This document shows, in pieces, positions 50,001 through 61,500 of a stretch of DNA of 64,000 nucleotides. The stretch is from Chlorokybus atmophyticus (Eukaryota > Streptophyta > Chlorokybophyceae > Chlorokybales > Chlorokybaceae). Position numbers and translations under genes: made by a program. The notes under the pieces are model-generated. The model had not been told where the DNA came from. It saw nothing but the letters and a program-made list of their open reading frames with translations, and did not search any database. The stretch covers positions 1,564,896-1,628,895 of the forward strand of contig RHPI01001037.1 of the NCBI GenBank assembly GCA_009103225.1, given 5' to 3'. The stretch's first letter is position 1, and the number at the start of each line of letters is the position of its first letter.

Positions 50001-53000
50001 TAGGGATGAGAGAGACCAGCTCAAGGCACAGGTGGCGGAGGCGAGTGTAGAACTGACTGCAGTCAAGGGCCAGTTGGTTGATGCGAACCTGGAGCTGACC
50101 GCGATTCAGCAGCGAGCAGCAGTCGATGCACAAGGGCTCAGGTCACAGCTGGCTGATGCGCTGTTGGCGGTGGCTGCGGTTAAGGGCCAGTTGGAGGAAG
50201 CACACCAGGAGCTGACCGCGGTCAAGAATCAAGCGGCCACAGAGGCTCAGGAGCTCAGGTCACAGCTGGCTGATGAACTGTCGGAGGTGGCTGCGGTCAA
50301 GGGCCATTCGGAGAAAGCAGGGCAGGAGCTGACTGCGGTCAAGGATCAAGCGGCCACAGAAGCTCAGGAGCTCAGGTCACAGCTAGCTGATGCGCTGTCG
50401 GAGGTGGCGGCGGTCAAGGGCCATTTGCAGAAAGCACGCCAGGAGCTGACTGCGATCAAGGATCAAGCGGCTACAGAGGCTCAGGAGCTCAGGTCTGAGC
50501 TGACCAAGACGCGGTCGGAGCTAACAGCCGTTCAAGGTGAAATGGAGACGCTGACCGCGGTCAGTGCTGAGATTGAGACCAGCGCCCAGGCTCAGTCCGC
50601 ACGGCATGCAGCATTGACAGCAGAGTTGGATGCTCTCAAGTCTCAGTTGAGTGAAGCTCAGTCGGAGTTGCAAGCTAGCACAAAGGCCACATCCAATGCG
50701 CTGGATGAGTTAAGTGAAGCTAAGTCTGAGGTGGCCGAGGTTAAGGCAGCGCTGCAGGAGCGTACGCAAGCGCATGCGCATGCAGAAGCCAGGTTGGATG
50801 AAGCTCAATCGACACTGACTGCGATTAGGGGGGAGTTGGAAACATGCCTACGCAATCAGTCTGAAGCGGAGTCCCGATTGGCCAAGTCTCAGGTGGAGGT
50901 GACAACCGTTAAGCAGCAACTTGAGGGTAGTATGCGATTAGAGGCGGAGGCCAAGTTGCAACTGGATGAGAGCCAGTCGGAGGTAATGGCGATGCAAACG
51001 GAGATAAAAATGCGCATACAGTCTCAATCAGACAGCGAAGCCCAGTTGGCGGAGTCTCAGTCACAGTTGACTACAATGAAGCAACTGCTGGAGGACTCCG
51101 AGTCTCAGTTATCTACGAGCCAGCAGCGCCTGACCGAGGTCAAGGAGGAGCTGGACATGCGCAGCCGCATCCAGTCAGAAACGGAGCTCACGCTAACCGA
51201 CTTGCGGTCACAGCTGACGGCGGTCACGGCGGAGCTGGCGAGCCTGACCACGGTCAACACGGACCTGCAGGCACAGCTCACCCGTACTCAGTCGGAGCTG
51301 ACCGCTGTCAGCAAGGAGCTCGCGGCCTCGCGACGGGCGCAGGAAGAGCTCAAGGCTTTGGCTGAAGAGTTGTGCGCGCAAGGGGAAGCGTGGACGAAAG
51401 AACGCACTGGGCTATTGCGAGACTTTGAAACCAAACATGAAGCCGTCACCCAGCAGGTAGCTTTGACTGGGGTGCATAATTGTCAGCATGCATGTTGCAT
51501 GCAACCAGCATGTGTGCTTGTGTCAGCAATAGCGCTGCAGATGGGATGCATGGCTGAGACGTTGTGAATGGCAGTCGCTACAGGTTGTGATGCAATGTTG
51601 GTAACGGTCACTCGACGTTGCATGATGACTTGCAGGCAGAGAGTGCCGCAGCCTTGCGCGCTATGGTGTTGCGATTGGAGAATGAGCGCGACGAGATGGG
51701 CGACAGGATTAAGGACTGGGAGAACCTGCTGCACCTCCACAAGCAGGTACACTTCTTGATGATCGCATGCTGGCTTGCTTGTTCTCTTCTCTCCATGGTG
51801 TAATGGACGTGATGCTGTTGTTGTTACTCCAGACGATGGAGTCTAACGAGGAGAAGGCGGCTGCACGAGAGAGGGAACTCATGGAGAAAATGGCACAGCT
51901 GGCAAGTCATTGTGTGTTTGTCAGCTGGCAGTGCAGGCATTCATTGGTGGAGGCAGCACATGTGCAATGCATTCTGAATTCGAATGCATTCTGCCAACAG
52001 AGCACTGAGGCGGAGGGCTTGCGGCTGAATTGCGCGAAGCTGGAGGAGAAGCAGCACAATCTTGCGAAAGAACTGCACCGATCCAACAAACAAGTTAGTC
52101 TCATCAATTCACCATACACTACATCTTCAAGATGTGGTTTGTTGTATGCGTGTTGGTACTCGATGGCACAAACGCATTGAACTAGAAACAGCGCGCGTGT
52201 GTATGTGTCGACATGTGTGCTCGTGCGTGACATTGTTGTTCTGCAGGTGCGCGTGCTTGTGGAGTCACACGCGTCCGAGCTCAAATCGCTGGAGCGTGAG
52301 ATCATGGAGTCGCAGCGGCTGTCGCAGGAGCAGGCGGACCAGATGCAGGCGCTGGTATCGGACCGGGAGGCGCTGATATCGGAGCACGAGCGCCTGGTGA
52401 CGGAGATACTTGAGCTCAAGAGGGCGACCCCGAAGTGGATATCGCAGGTCGACCAGGGAGGAGGAGCAGATATCACCGGGGCTCGAAGCGTGTTTGGCGG
52501 CTTGGAGATGCAGGAGATGGAATTGCAGCTCTCGAGGCTTAGGAGAAAGACGGTCACTGCGGGTAATGTTGAGACAGGGGCGGATGTGAGTGGCAGTGCC
52601 AAGGGCAAGCGACCTGATAGGTGAGCAAGAGAGAATGATATGGGCGCGTACGGGTGTTGGTGAGGATGTAGGTGTGGGTGGGTGTGCGCGCGTGTGTGCA
52701 CATTGTGAGTAGTAGGTTCTGATGTGTGTTCAGCAGTGACAGCGGCAGCCAGACGGATGCCGGCAGCGAATCGGAGCACATGTCTGCAGCAGGCATGCAG
52801 GAAGAGCTGACGAATACGAAGGAGCAGGTTGGCTTCATGTCGTTTTTGAAAAGACCAGACCTGCTGACAAACGTGCACGCACTCTTGCACACTTCACCAC
52901 GACAATACGTTTTGTTATCAATCCAATCTTGTTCGCGAGCATGTAAGCGTGCGCATAAAACCAGTACTAAGTAACATGTTCACATGCATCATATTGGCAT

Positions 53001-54866
53001 GCGCCTCTCATGTTGCCATAATGAACCGGGTCGTACGAAGCGGAAACACCCGTACACAACATTGTAGTACAATTCACTGCGACACGCGGTGCATTCTGTT
53101 GTACCATACAAACAACGTGCACACCCAACAGACGTGCCATATGGGTAATGTATGTCACTACGCTACATCAGCATCCCATGCATGTCTTCCTCAGCTGTGT
53201 GCCTGTTGCTTGGCAGCTTGCACAAGCAGTAGAGAGGGGCGACTCTCTTGCCACCGAGCTGTCGGCTGCGGTGGACACCGCAGAAGAGCTGCGCGAGCTC
53301 CTTTGCAAGCAGGAAGAACGGTACGTGTTCGCTTTGTCCACAGCTGCAGGCTCAACAGGTCTCATATGATAGAGGTGATGCAATAGCATTCTCGTCTCAT
53401 TCCGAAACTTGGGCACACAGTTTGGATAATAGCAAAAACACTGTGATTATTGCCAACAACAACGATGACAAAGCGCATGCGGAGTCTGACACGGTGTTCG
53501 CGCTGCGAAACGCCAACAAGATGCTGCAACAAGAGGTGCGCTTCCTTGTCACGCGTTTATCGCAGGGGATGTGGCCACTCCATATGTAAACCTCTATGTG
53601 CATGATGCGCACACAGTATGTGTGCATTGCACATTGCACGGGCAAAGTCAGTGACGTCCGCATCAATATACCCATGGACTATGGACTACAATAGGGGTGC
53701 ACAACAACTATCCCAGACAACAGAGAGTGTGCGATAAAGCGATCAAGAACACAATGCAGATGTCATGCTACTTTGTATGGCCATGTGATGCTGCTTATAA
53801 AGCAGCATCATTGTTTGTTCACTTAGGTGGCCCATCTCGCTGGGGAGCTTTCGACGGCGCTGGTAGCGCAGGACGAGCTGGCGGAGAAGAATGCGCAGCT
53901 GTGTTCTATGCTTCAGGCCGGCGCCGGCAGGTCCCGGCATGAGGTGGAAGGAGACTTTGAGGTGGAAGGAGCGCAGGAGGACGGATTTTGGGAGGACATG
54001 ATGATGCAGGCGGACGTCGGGTTCTGGGACCGGACAGGTCCCGGGACAGTACCAGGACAGCAGCAGCAGAGAGGACCTGCAGGAAGTCCTGGAGAAGAGT
54101 GGGGACCCGGGAGCCCGCGAACACAACAAGGACGGGAGTCGCCCATGCCCACCATAGTTGAAGAAGAGGAGGTGAGTGGTCGATTTGATGGAAGTTGGGG
54201 CTATCTTTAACAACGGGTGGAGGTGTCTTGTTGTGTTGATGTTCAGTAAGTGTTACTCAGTGATAATCCAACATGCAGGTTGCTTCACCGCCTCTGTCCA
54301 ACCCCGCGCTCTTGCCGCAAAGCGAGTACGAGGAGGAGCCCGTACAGCCGCTGCCGCAGGAAAAGGACACTGAAAACGAAGATGCCAAAAGCATGAGCGA
54401 TCACAGTGAGTACAACACTCCTTCCGCGTCAAGGCGGTCGACACAAGAAAGGGTAGGTTGGGTCGCCACTTGAGTTGTATTGATTGGTTCTTGCAAAGCA
54501 TGTTCATAGCAGTGACTTGCAAGTGAGAAAGTTGCTAAGTCACAGCATTGTGACGTCAGCAGATGGGACCCATCAGCGTGATGCCTATATCACCTGTTCA
54601 AGATGATATTGTCAGCCTGCAGTTGAAGATGTTTTCACCTGAAGGTGATGCTGTTTCGCCCTCTGAAGATGAAGGTACATATGCGCATGTACTACAGTTG
54701 TGGTTTTAAAAATGCCCTTTGCTTTCCGTGCATGGATGTATGCAGTTGATAGCATCCGCTGCTGACTGTGTTTGTGTTGCATTATGTGTCAGATGGGTTG
54801 AAGCTCCTGCTTCAGCTACAAAGCCTCGCAGACCCATCCATGCTGTCCAAAACGTGTCACTTCTAG
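47074..54866 (+). CDS. Long coiled-coil protein, family unknown
   Basis: About 20 exons with consistent phases. Examples: 47074-47232, 47772-47820, 47957-48265, 48512-48666, 48846-48929, then small coil exons. A very large exon runs from about 49644 to 51453, and later exons extend to about 54660 with a final one from 54793 to the stop at 54864-54866. The N-terminal part has SGLAKLLKLK joined to VDIFAEELRVAREFND. The third exon is rich in His, Asn and Thr. From 48512 on, heptad-type sequence dominates (for example EKERAWQRDKAVAARKHTEL). The large exon includes 39-residue repeats. The C-terminal part is acidic and Ser/Pro-rich. A structural or tethering role is plausible (Golgi, centrosome or cilium), but nothing in the sequence selects one. 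One intron near 51900 seems to use a GC donor. Confidence 0.72.
50095..50560 (+). repeat. 117 bp in-frame repeats in the coiled-coil exon
   Basis: About 3.5 units of 39 residues, each built on ELTAVK-QAATEAQELRSQ followed by a LADALSEVAAVKG-type segment. The third unit ends near 50451, and the fourth diverges midway. Unit length is compatible with continuous coiled coil. Confidence 0.85.
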
Positions 54867-55440
54867 CAGAATCTCCTGGTACATTTACTCGTAGAATAGT
54901 TCAAGTTTATGACCATTTGAATACTAAGTGTATAGATGCTCCTATGAGCGAACTACGTAGAACCATTATGTTCATTGTGTACGGCATTGTGAAGCAAATG
55001 CAGGCTAATCAATATGCTAGGTCATGTAGACCAGCAACAACAGGTCAGCAATTGCCTAGTGTACACCAATCTCAGTGCTAATTCTGCTGCATGACGGGAT
55101 TGCATGGTGAAAATGACAGTGTACGGACACAACAGGTAGGATGTGCAGCTGGCATGTCACTGTGGTTAGAGCCAAAGCTGACCAAGGCATTCATCTCTAG
55201 GCTGACAAACCGAGACAGTCGATTGACAACCGTGTGTGATGTGACTCCAATGTGTGACCAATCAACTGGAGCATCATATATACATCCACAGTACACTCCG
55301 CCAAACCGGTACCTACACTACTTACACGTCATAACTACAGATAATATACATACATATATAGTTGTTGACACGTAACACCTGACCGCATAGCGTATGCTAT
55401 TGCTCCTCGGAACCTCCACCTCCTCCGCAACCAACGGCGA
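54867..55440. other. Convergent spacer; open stretch of doubtful value
   Basis: An open frame overlapping the end of the coiled-coil gene runs to 55081 in a different phase. Its codon make-up is AT-biased and I do not know it. Otherwise nothing seen. Confidence 0.35.
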
Positions 55441-58400
55441 TTAGCGTGCACAAGTCGTCAGCTTCCAATGCACCTGACACAGACAGTTGACAATCAGCGT
55501 CTCAACGTAACCACGTGAGCGTCCTTCAACGAATCCACGATAGTGAGCTCTCCCAAGCCAGTCACCTGCTGGGCGGCCGCGACGAACGAAACTGGAGAAT
55601 TCGTCGTTGGGCAACATCAACTCCAAAGTGTATATGCGTGCGCGCTGGCTGTCATCCTCCTTACTGCTGCTGGTAGTGTCAGCGTTGTCGGGCGCGCACA
55701 CATTGTCCAGTCCATGCAGCGACTTGGGTGGAAACACGATGGCATCTCCTGCGCCCACGCTGAACGTGTGCCCATCGCACGCCGCAACACCCTCACCACT
55801 GCAATCAAAACAAGGCAAAGCAAAGGTGTCCATGAGAACTCATGGAAGATGCAGAGATGGACGACCGCATGCGAGTGTACAGCATGAGCAAGAGGTGTGA
55901 TGAGGACTCGTGCGAAGGGACAATACCTGAGTATGAAGAACAGCTCGTGAGCGCCAGGATGTGTGTGCAACGGCGTGCGATGGCCACCCTCAAAAATCTG
56001 CGGACAACCATATTGACAAACTTTGTCAAGCAGTGGTTCGCATCGGATGCAGTGAACACCGAGGACACTAATTACAGTAAACATGAACAGCCATTACCAA
56101 GCAGTGCAAGCACCCATTAGCTAGCAAGAATGCGTACCTCAACTGCGAAAGTGAACGGGAGATGATCCTGTACAGGGTCAAAGACCAGAGCGAAGCGGTT
56201 TGTAGCTGCGTCCGAAAGGTGGAACGATGTCAACTCCTGAAGCCCGCGCTTAACAACATGAGGCTGCAACAGGCAACGCAAGCCAGCAGTTAGAACATGA
56301 TAGGACAACCCAGTCGCAACGACGGCGCCCACACAGCACACACACACACACACATATGCATGCACGCACGCGCACACGCTCCCCAGTCTCACCTCGCCAT
56401 CTTGCAGTGTTAGTTGCCCTGCACCGTCTGCGGACAACCTCTTGGCGTCCGTGTGCATTGCAGCGCTGGCAGATGCGAGCGCGGGGGCAAGGATGGCCTC
56501 GACCTCTGCGGCTGACAGCGCCCCCGCGGGCGTGCCGCATGTCCACGCCGAGAATATCGCTTGAGCCTTCTCTGCGGCGGCCGAGAGCGCTTCCTGTGAC
56601 AGACCGCCATACAACTCGCGCGCGGGCCCTTCCGACACAACATACCCTCCATCATCACCATTTTTGTCCGTGTGGCTTGGCTGGGGCTCGCACAGGTCTG
56701 AAGGCAAGACGAGGTCTGAAGGGAGGATCAACACGAGGGTTGCGAGCGACCATTTGTTGTTGGTTTCTGTGCTTGAGGCCGGTGCAGTGGAGCGTGCCAC
56801 GTTGGGCGGGAACACAATGCTGTCCCCTGCTCGCAGCCGGATGCCCTCCAGCATGGCGGGCGCCGTGCAGGCGTTGTGCGCGCTGTCTGGGCTTGATAGC
56901 GACGGATGAAACAATGCAGTACCCTCACCCTGAGACGTGCAGTTTTGTGAACACACCACTCTAGCGACCACATTGGAAACAAAAGTACACTTGCCAAGGT
57001 CAACACGCAAAGTGATGTACTAGATTGTTCAAAATTGAGAGCAAAAGGACGTTCAGTACTACACTGCTGTCAATGCATGCTTTTGGCTGCATCACAGTGC
57101 TACCCATTGCCAAGGGAACCCAACATGATGCACTCACAAGAATTTGGCTCACTACACGACAGTTTGTTTTGTTCAGCATTGCTTCAGCACATGTGTGTTG
57201 AATGCTGCCAAAAACTGCCGTATGCCATGCATTTGTGCAGTACCTGCAGGACGTAATGGAGTTCGAAGCAGGAGTCTGCAGCAGGAGGCATCAGCTCCAT
57301 TGTTGCGGAAAAAGGAGCTTCCGTGCTTGCTGCTTCTTCTGCCTCAACTCCATGCTCCCAAAGCTCCAATGCGAGCGCGAACGGAAGACCGTCTGCAACG
57401 GGCGACAACAGCGGTACAACCCGGCGACAAGCGCCATGAACTGCACATAAACACATGTTGTCAAGCAACTACTCGCCCAACAGCATGTTTTCATTCCGGT
57501 TTCACCGCTCAACACGTATTGGCTAATGGAGATCCTTGGCGCACACGCACGCACACACAGGGAATGCCAGCAGCAGTAATTCCAACTTTTCACAAGACTC
57601 GTCACCGCCAGCGGTAGCAGATACAACACATTGCATGGGTGAGGCAGTACCGCATTGTCTGTAGGTCTGAGCCCCCTCAAGCGACCGCCGCGGAGGCAGA
57701 GCGCAGGCGTTCTCCCCAATCCCACTGTTCGCGGCCTCTAGCACAGCGGTGGCAGCTGCTGAAGTTGACGGAGTTGGGAAGACGAACGAGTTCTCTGCTG
57801 CACAAACACAGAGAAGCAACACTCAGTAGCTGACAATCGCATCTGGTTGGTTTTGACGACTACTACCGGTAAGCATGCAGTCAAATCAGAACAAAAACCA
57901 TTGCAGGAGGACAGAGCAATATGCCCTCCCCTTCACCCTTGCGTGTTTCTTTCAATTATTGAGCAGCTATCAGATTGATGGTAATACCAAGGAACTGGGG
58001 CGAGGAACCTTGCCGAACAACTCAACTATGATTCGTCGTTTGCAACGGTTTGGAGTACAACAAGATCGATCTCGGGGTATTGTTCTATTGACATAACCCT
58101 AACATGTAGTTCCGTCCTTTCTGCCTTAACGGCAGAACGGACGGAACTACATGCATGGCGAATCAAGTGTCTGAGCAATTCCTGGCAAGACTTGACATCA
58201 ATACCGGCACCAACAGCCTGGTTCAGTTTCAACTACATGCTCCGGTAACTTGCTCACTGCACAGCTTCCAAAGTTTCCCATGGCACATCCAAACAGTAGG
58301 CTATTTAAATGTGCAATGCCCGCATGTCCATGAAGCACCAACCTTCAGATGGTGACAGGCGATCGCTTCCTGCGTCGACTCCCCACAGAGCCTCCGCCTG

Positions 58401-58631
58401 ACAAAGCTCGTCTCTCCCAGTTTGAGCCGCCGGTGCAGAAACAGCCAGCACTGCGGCGGCGGAGCGCCGTCGCTGCGTGTGCGCCGTAACTGACCGCTTC
58501 GGCGACGCCCGTCGCCTGGTGGACGCAGACCCCGGCAGCGATCCCCGCAACAAAGCAGGCACAGAATCCCTCACTGCCACCGCCGCCGCCGCCCCAGTCG
58601 CTGCCCCCATGGCCGCCGTGGCCACCGCCAT
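55441..58631 (-). CDS. Two-domain cupin protein with plastid-like leader
   Basis: Seven exons with phases that fit: 58631-58340, 57797-57651, 57440-57244, 56929-56393, 56263-56138, 55997-55927 and 55798-55441. The start is the first ATG at 58631. The Ala/Arg/Ser-rich N-terminus (MAVATAAMGAATGAAAA) looks like a chloroplast or mitochondrial transit peptide. Cupin domain 1: FELHYVLQ joined to GEGTALFHPS, then LRAGDSIVFPPNVARS. Cupin domain 2: GGHRTPLHTHPGAHELFFIL joined to GEGVAACDGH, then VGAGDAIVFPPKSLHGL. Domain 2 keeps the classic metal-binding HxH...E set. Domain 1 has lost it. I cannot name the substrate; an enzyme or small-molecule-binding role is possible. Confidence 0.78.
58103..58153. 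repeat. 23 bp hairpin in intron 1 of the cupin gene
   Basis: Arms 58103-58125 (starting CATGTAGTTCCGTCC) and 58131-58153 (ending GGACGGAACTACATG) pair over 23 bases with one mismatch around a 5-base loop TTAAC. It could fold as RNA in the pre-mRNA or be a compact mobile-element remnant. Confidence 0.85.
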
Positions 58632-59163
58632 CGCCGCGGGCGACGTCTCCAATGCCTCGATGGAAAAGCGCAATTCAGTGCGTCAAGTGCACGCGCGCAA
58701 TCTTTTGCGGCGTCGCGAGTGGGCGGGCGGCAGAAAGATGCTGTGTGCAGGCAGCACGCAACACGCGACATGTTGCATGCTGCGTAGCAACGGCTTCCAT
58801 ATGGCTGTCCATTGTCCAATGAGTTGATGTGTTGAATAATGGCTCTACCTATGCATCGATGTTACTGGTAGGTTGGCTTTGCTTCTCGTTTATAATTGCC
58901 CGACACCCTTTTACTACTACCAATGATGTTATTATTAACTGTTGATACAGAGCTTATAAGGTTGTTCCAGCAGATAAAAGGAAATTTTTCATTTTTCTGT
59001 CAATGAGAAAAAATAAACCACTTTCGGTACTCGCCGCACCTCTATCGCACCCTCCATCGCACCGCTTGTCGCGCCGCGGCGCCATCGATTCGACCATAGT
59101 GATATATGTCATTCTGTTATCTAGGCCATACTGCATTTATTGTATGTGCACGTTTAAACATAA
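58632..59163. other. Upstream region of the cupin gene
   Basis: Becomes AT-richer from about 58840. No exon seen. Should contain the cupin promoter; its far end borders the MITE. Confidence 0.4.
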
Positions 59164-59364
59164 CCGTAGAGACACGTACATTACAACCTACACTCACATG
59201 TGCAAATAATTTTGCATTTTAACCTTTAACCTTCGCTATAATGACCAACAAAGTCAATGAACTGCGTGGATATCACAGGTTACACGGCTCGTAATATCAC
59301 TTTAAAATTACACCTTAAAGCAATTGATAACTATTTTTGAGCTGTAATGTACGTGTCTCTACGG
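59164..59364. mobile_element. PIF/Harbinger-type MITE
   Basis: Terminal inverted repeats of 22 bases, perfect: 59164-59185 (CCGTAGAGACACGTACATT...) and 59343-59364. Flanked on both sides by TAA (59161-59163 and 59365-59367), a 3-base target duplication of the TWA kind typical of PIF/Harbinger. Length is 201 bases, non-coding and AT-rich. A Tc1/mariner origin (TA duplication) is less likely because the TIR starts with CC after TAA. Confidence 0.8.
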
Positions 59365-59705
59365 TAAACAGAGGTAAAAATCAACGCTGCGCAATGAACT
59401 GTTTAGCCTCCATTTTGGTTACGAAGTATAAACTGCATATTGTGTCATTTATGAAAGATTTATCGAACGCATAACATTGTGATACTTGTCATGCATGTCG
59501 TGCAAGGAGTTCTCGACTGCGGGGTGTGTCTCGCAGTGGAAGTATGTACACGAATGGGTACAAGTGTTAAAAACGAGTAAAGTTACCGTGCAGCTTGCTG
59601 GAGGCCAAGCAGGGGACACCGACGCTGTAATGTAGCAGCGTGCGCGGGGGACAGCGAGGAGGGAAAATAATTGTGCAGTCCCCTTAGCTTGATGGAAAGT
59701 GGTAA
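59365..59705 (-). mobile_element. Probable 3' LTR portion of the Ty3/gypsy element
   Basis: On the minus strand the sequence TGTTAAGTGATTACC begins at 59715, right after a purine-rich tract. This is the expected start of a 3' LTR. Its far end is not determined, because the 5' LTR is outside the window, so the span given is only a minimum guess. Confidence 0.4.
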
Positions 59706-60011
59706 TCACTTAACAACCCACCCCCCCACCCCCTGGTCATCGGCGTCCTCGCGTTGAGCTTGGCACCGTTGACAATGCCATGGTGGTGCCGCGGAGGTGG
59801 TGGCAATATCCGGGCCAAATGCCATGGCAGGTGTGACACCGAGGCTGCATGCTAAGTGCCAGTATTCACAGTAGGTGTCACACTCTTGCAACGGCTCAAC
59901 GATGGAGGCGCACCCCGCTCTTCTCATGATACAAACCTGCGCGCGAGATTTTCCCAGTCCTTCGACATACGGGAGATGACAGGAAAAACAATTCTCCACG
60001 AGGTCGGTCAC
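59706..60011 (-). pseudogene. PHD-finger-like C-terminal domain of the retroelement
   Basis: Open frame following the integrase end. It contains VCIMRRAGC, then LQECDTYCEYWHLACSLG and PPWHCQRCQ. The order C...C-x3-C-x3-H-x2-C...C-x2-C is that of a PHD finger. One Cys of the first pair seems to be Arg. PHD fingers read histone H3 tails, often methylated Lys4. In gypsy elements a chromodomain is the better-known module at this place. Its use for integration targeting is inference. Confidence 0.6.
59717..59733 (-). other. Polypurine tract of the retroelement
   Basis: On the minus strand this reads as an uninterrupted G-rich run broken by two T bases. It sits just before the TG that would open the 3' LTR. 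This is where plus-strand DNA synthesis of an LTR element is primed. Confidence 0.6.
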
Positions 60012-61041
60012 GAGGGCGCCTGAGGGTCACGCAGCGACAGGGTGCTTGGAGCGCGCACCTGAGCCACCTTGCAAAACACGCTGTAGTTGGCTGGGTCCAG
60101 GGTGGTGGTTTGCTTCCTGCAGTAAACGTGGTCCCCCCGATGGAACCTGCAAGTTTGAGGCACGTAGCTGCCGCTGCGTATGTTTTCATAACGGCGCTTG
60201 TCCCTGCGCTGCGCGGCCTTGAGGTTGGCCAGAGCAGAGGGTACCGCGGTCCTGAGCAGGTTGGCGCGGGCCGTCAGCACTTCCATCACGTGGGTGGGTT
60301 TGATGATGATGTCTTCAACTGCTTCGGTAGCATGGCGGACGCGGAAGGGGAGCAGTGGTTCCCTTCCGGAAGTATGGGTTGAAGGAGCGCAGTGCTGCTT
60401 GCTGAGTGCAACGGTAGCCGAGGGCAAGCCAAGGCAGGAACTCATCCCATTCCTCCCGCGGATGGGTGACGCAATAAGGCTGAAGGGCCTTTTTGACTGT
60501 TTGCACCTTTTTTTTTTCAAGCCCGTCAGCTTGTGGATGATCACGGCTGGTGCGACGGTGATTAATAAGTGAGCGGTTGAAAAGGACGTCAAATGCCCCC
60601 TGAAATTCGGTGCCCTAGTTGGTGAGATGTTCTGTGCAGGCGCCGAACCTGCTGAGTATATGATCAAGGAAGACTTGCATCACTGTTGTGGCCGACTTGT
60701 CGGGCAGGGGGATAAGCTCAACCCACTTGCTGAAGTGTTCAATAGCGACGAGAACGTACACGTTGCCACGGCGTGTGGTGGGCAACTCACCTGCCAGGTC
60801 CATGCTTCAGCGGTCAACGCAGACCCACAATGGAGAGAGGGTGCAGCTGGGGGTGGCGGTTTGAGAAGCTTGCTCGTATACGATCACAGGAATTACATTG
60901 CCTAAGTACGTAAGCGACGTTGCGCGTGAGCCCGTCCCACCAGTAGTCGCTGCGCACCATGGCAGTGCGCTTCATACCGAAGTGGCCTACCTGGTGATAG
61001 AGGTTGGCGATGATAGATGCCCGTCGATGCGGCTGGGGCAC
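60008..61041 (-). pseudogene. Integrase domain
   Basis: Zinc-binding part: NLYHQVGHFGMKR and YVLRQCNSCDR (HHCC, 61010-60870). Catalytic core: HVDLAGELPTTRRGNVYVLV (first Asp, near 60800). The second-Asp segment reads HLTN, stop (60617-60615), GTEF. The usual Asp is Asn and the usual Gln is a stop. A later region has HPQADG, the neighbourhood of the catalytic Glu. The C-terminal part is FHRGDHVYCRKQTTTLD and LSLRDP (60125-60020), an SH3-like fold of the GPY/F kind. Inactive in this copy. Confidence 0.85.
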
Positions 61042-61175
61042 CTACTTGCGTTGATCGTCGTTTATGACGCGCCAAAGGGTCGTTGTCCCAAGTGCAGTTT
61101 GCCCGATGCTGTGCGCGATCGATTCTTTAGAGGTAGGGCTTCTGTCTTCACCAACTGCAGGAAGGGGGCATCTGT

Positions 61176-61500
61176 TCAGATGTCTCCCTCGGATGCAAGA
61201 GGTATAGTGGCACGGAGCACGGGGTTGCGTGCTTCTGCGCGTATGCTCGCTGACACGATCAACATAGCGTGCTGGTGGGGAGTGTCGCCGTCATAGCGCG
61301 CGCCGATGGTGTCCACAGTGTCGGGGTTGGGGTTGCGACTCAGTCCGTCTGCATCGGTATTGATAATCCCAGGCTTGTGCATGATGGTGAAATGATACTC
61401 TTGCAGCAGCAAGGCGCAGCGAGTGTGCTTGCCAGTCAACTTGTTGCTAGTAAAGAGCCACTGAAGAGGCTGATGGTCTGTAATTAATTTAAGCTGGTAA
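61176..61500 (-). pseudogene. RNase H end and linker
   Basis: Contains LITDHQPLQWL, then TRCALLLQEYHFTIMHKPG and DADGLSRNP, the usual end of the Ty3/gypsy RNase H domain (61490-61370). After this comes a less conserved linker to about 61176. Confidence 0.8.

Noticed and set aside
50095-50560. Regular repeats as a CRISPR-like array
   Set aside because: Units are contiguous, in frame and coding. There are no spacers, and the genome is eukaryotic.
54719-55081. 120-residue frame at the end of the coiled-coil gene
   Set aside because: It uses a phase that does not fit the preceding exon. The phase-matched frame stops at 54866.
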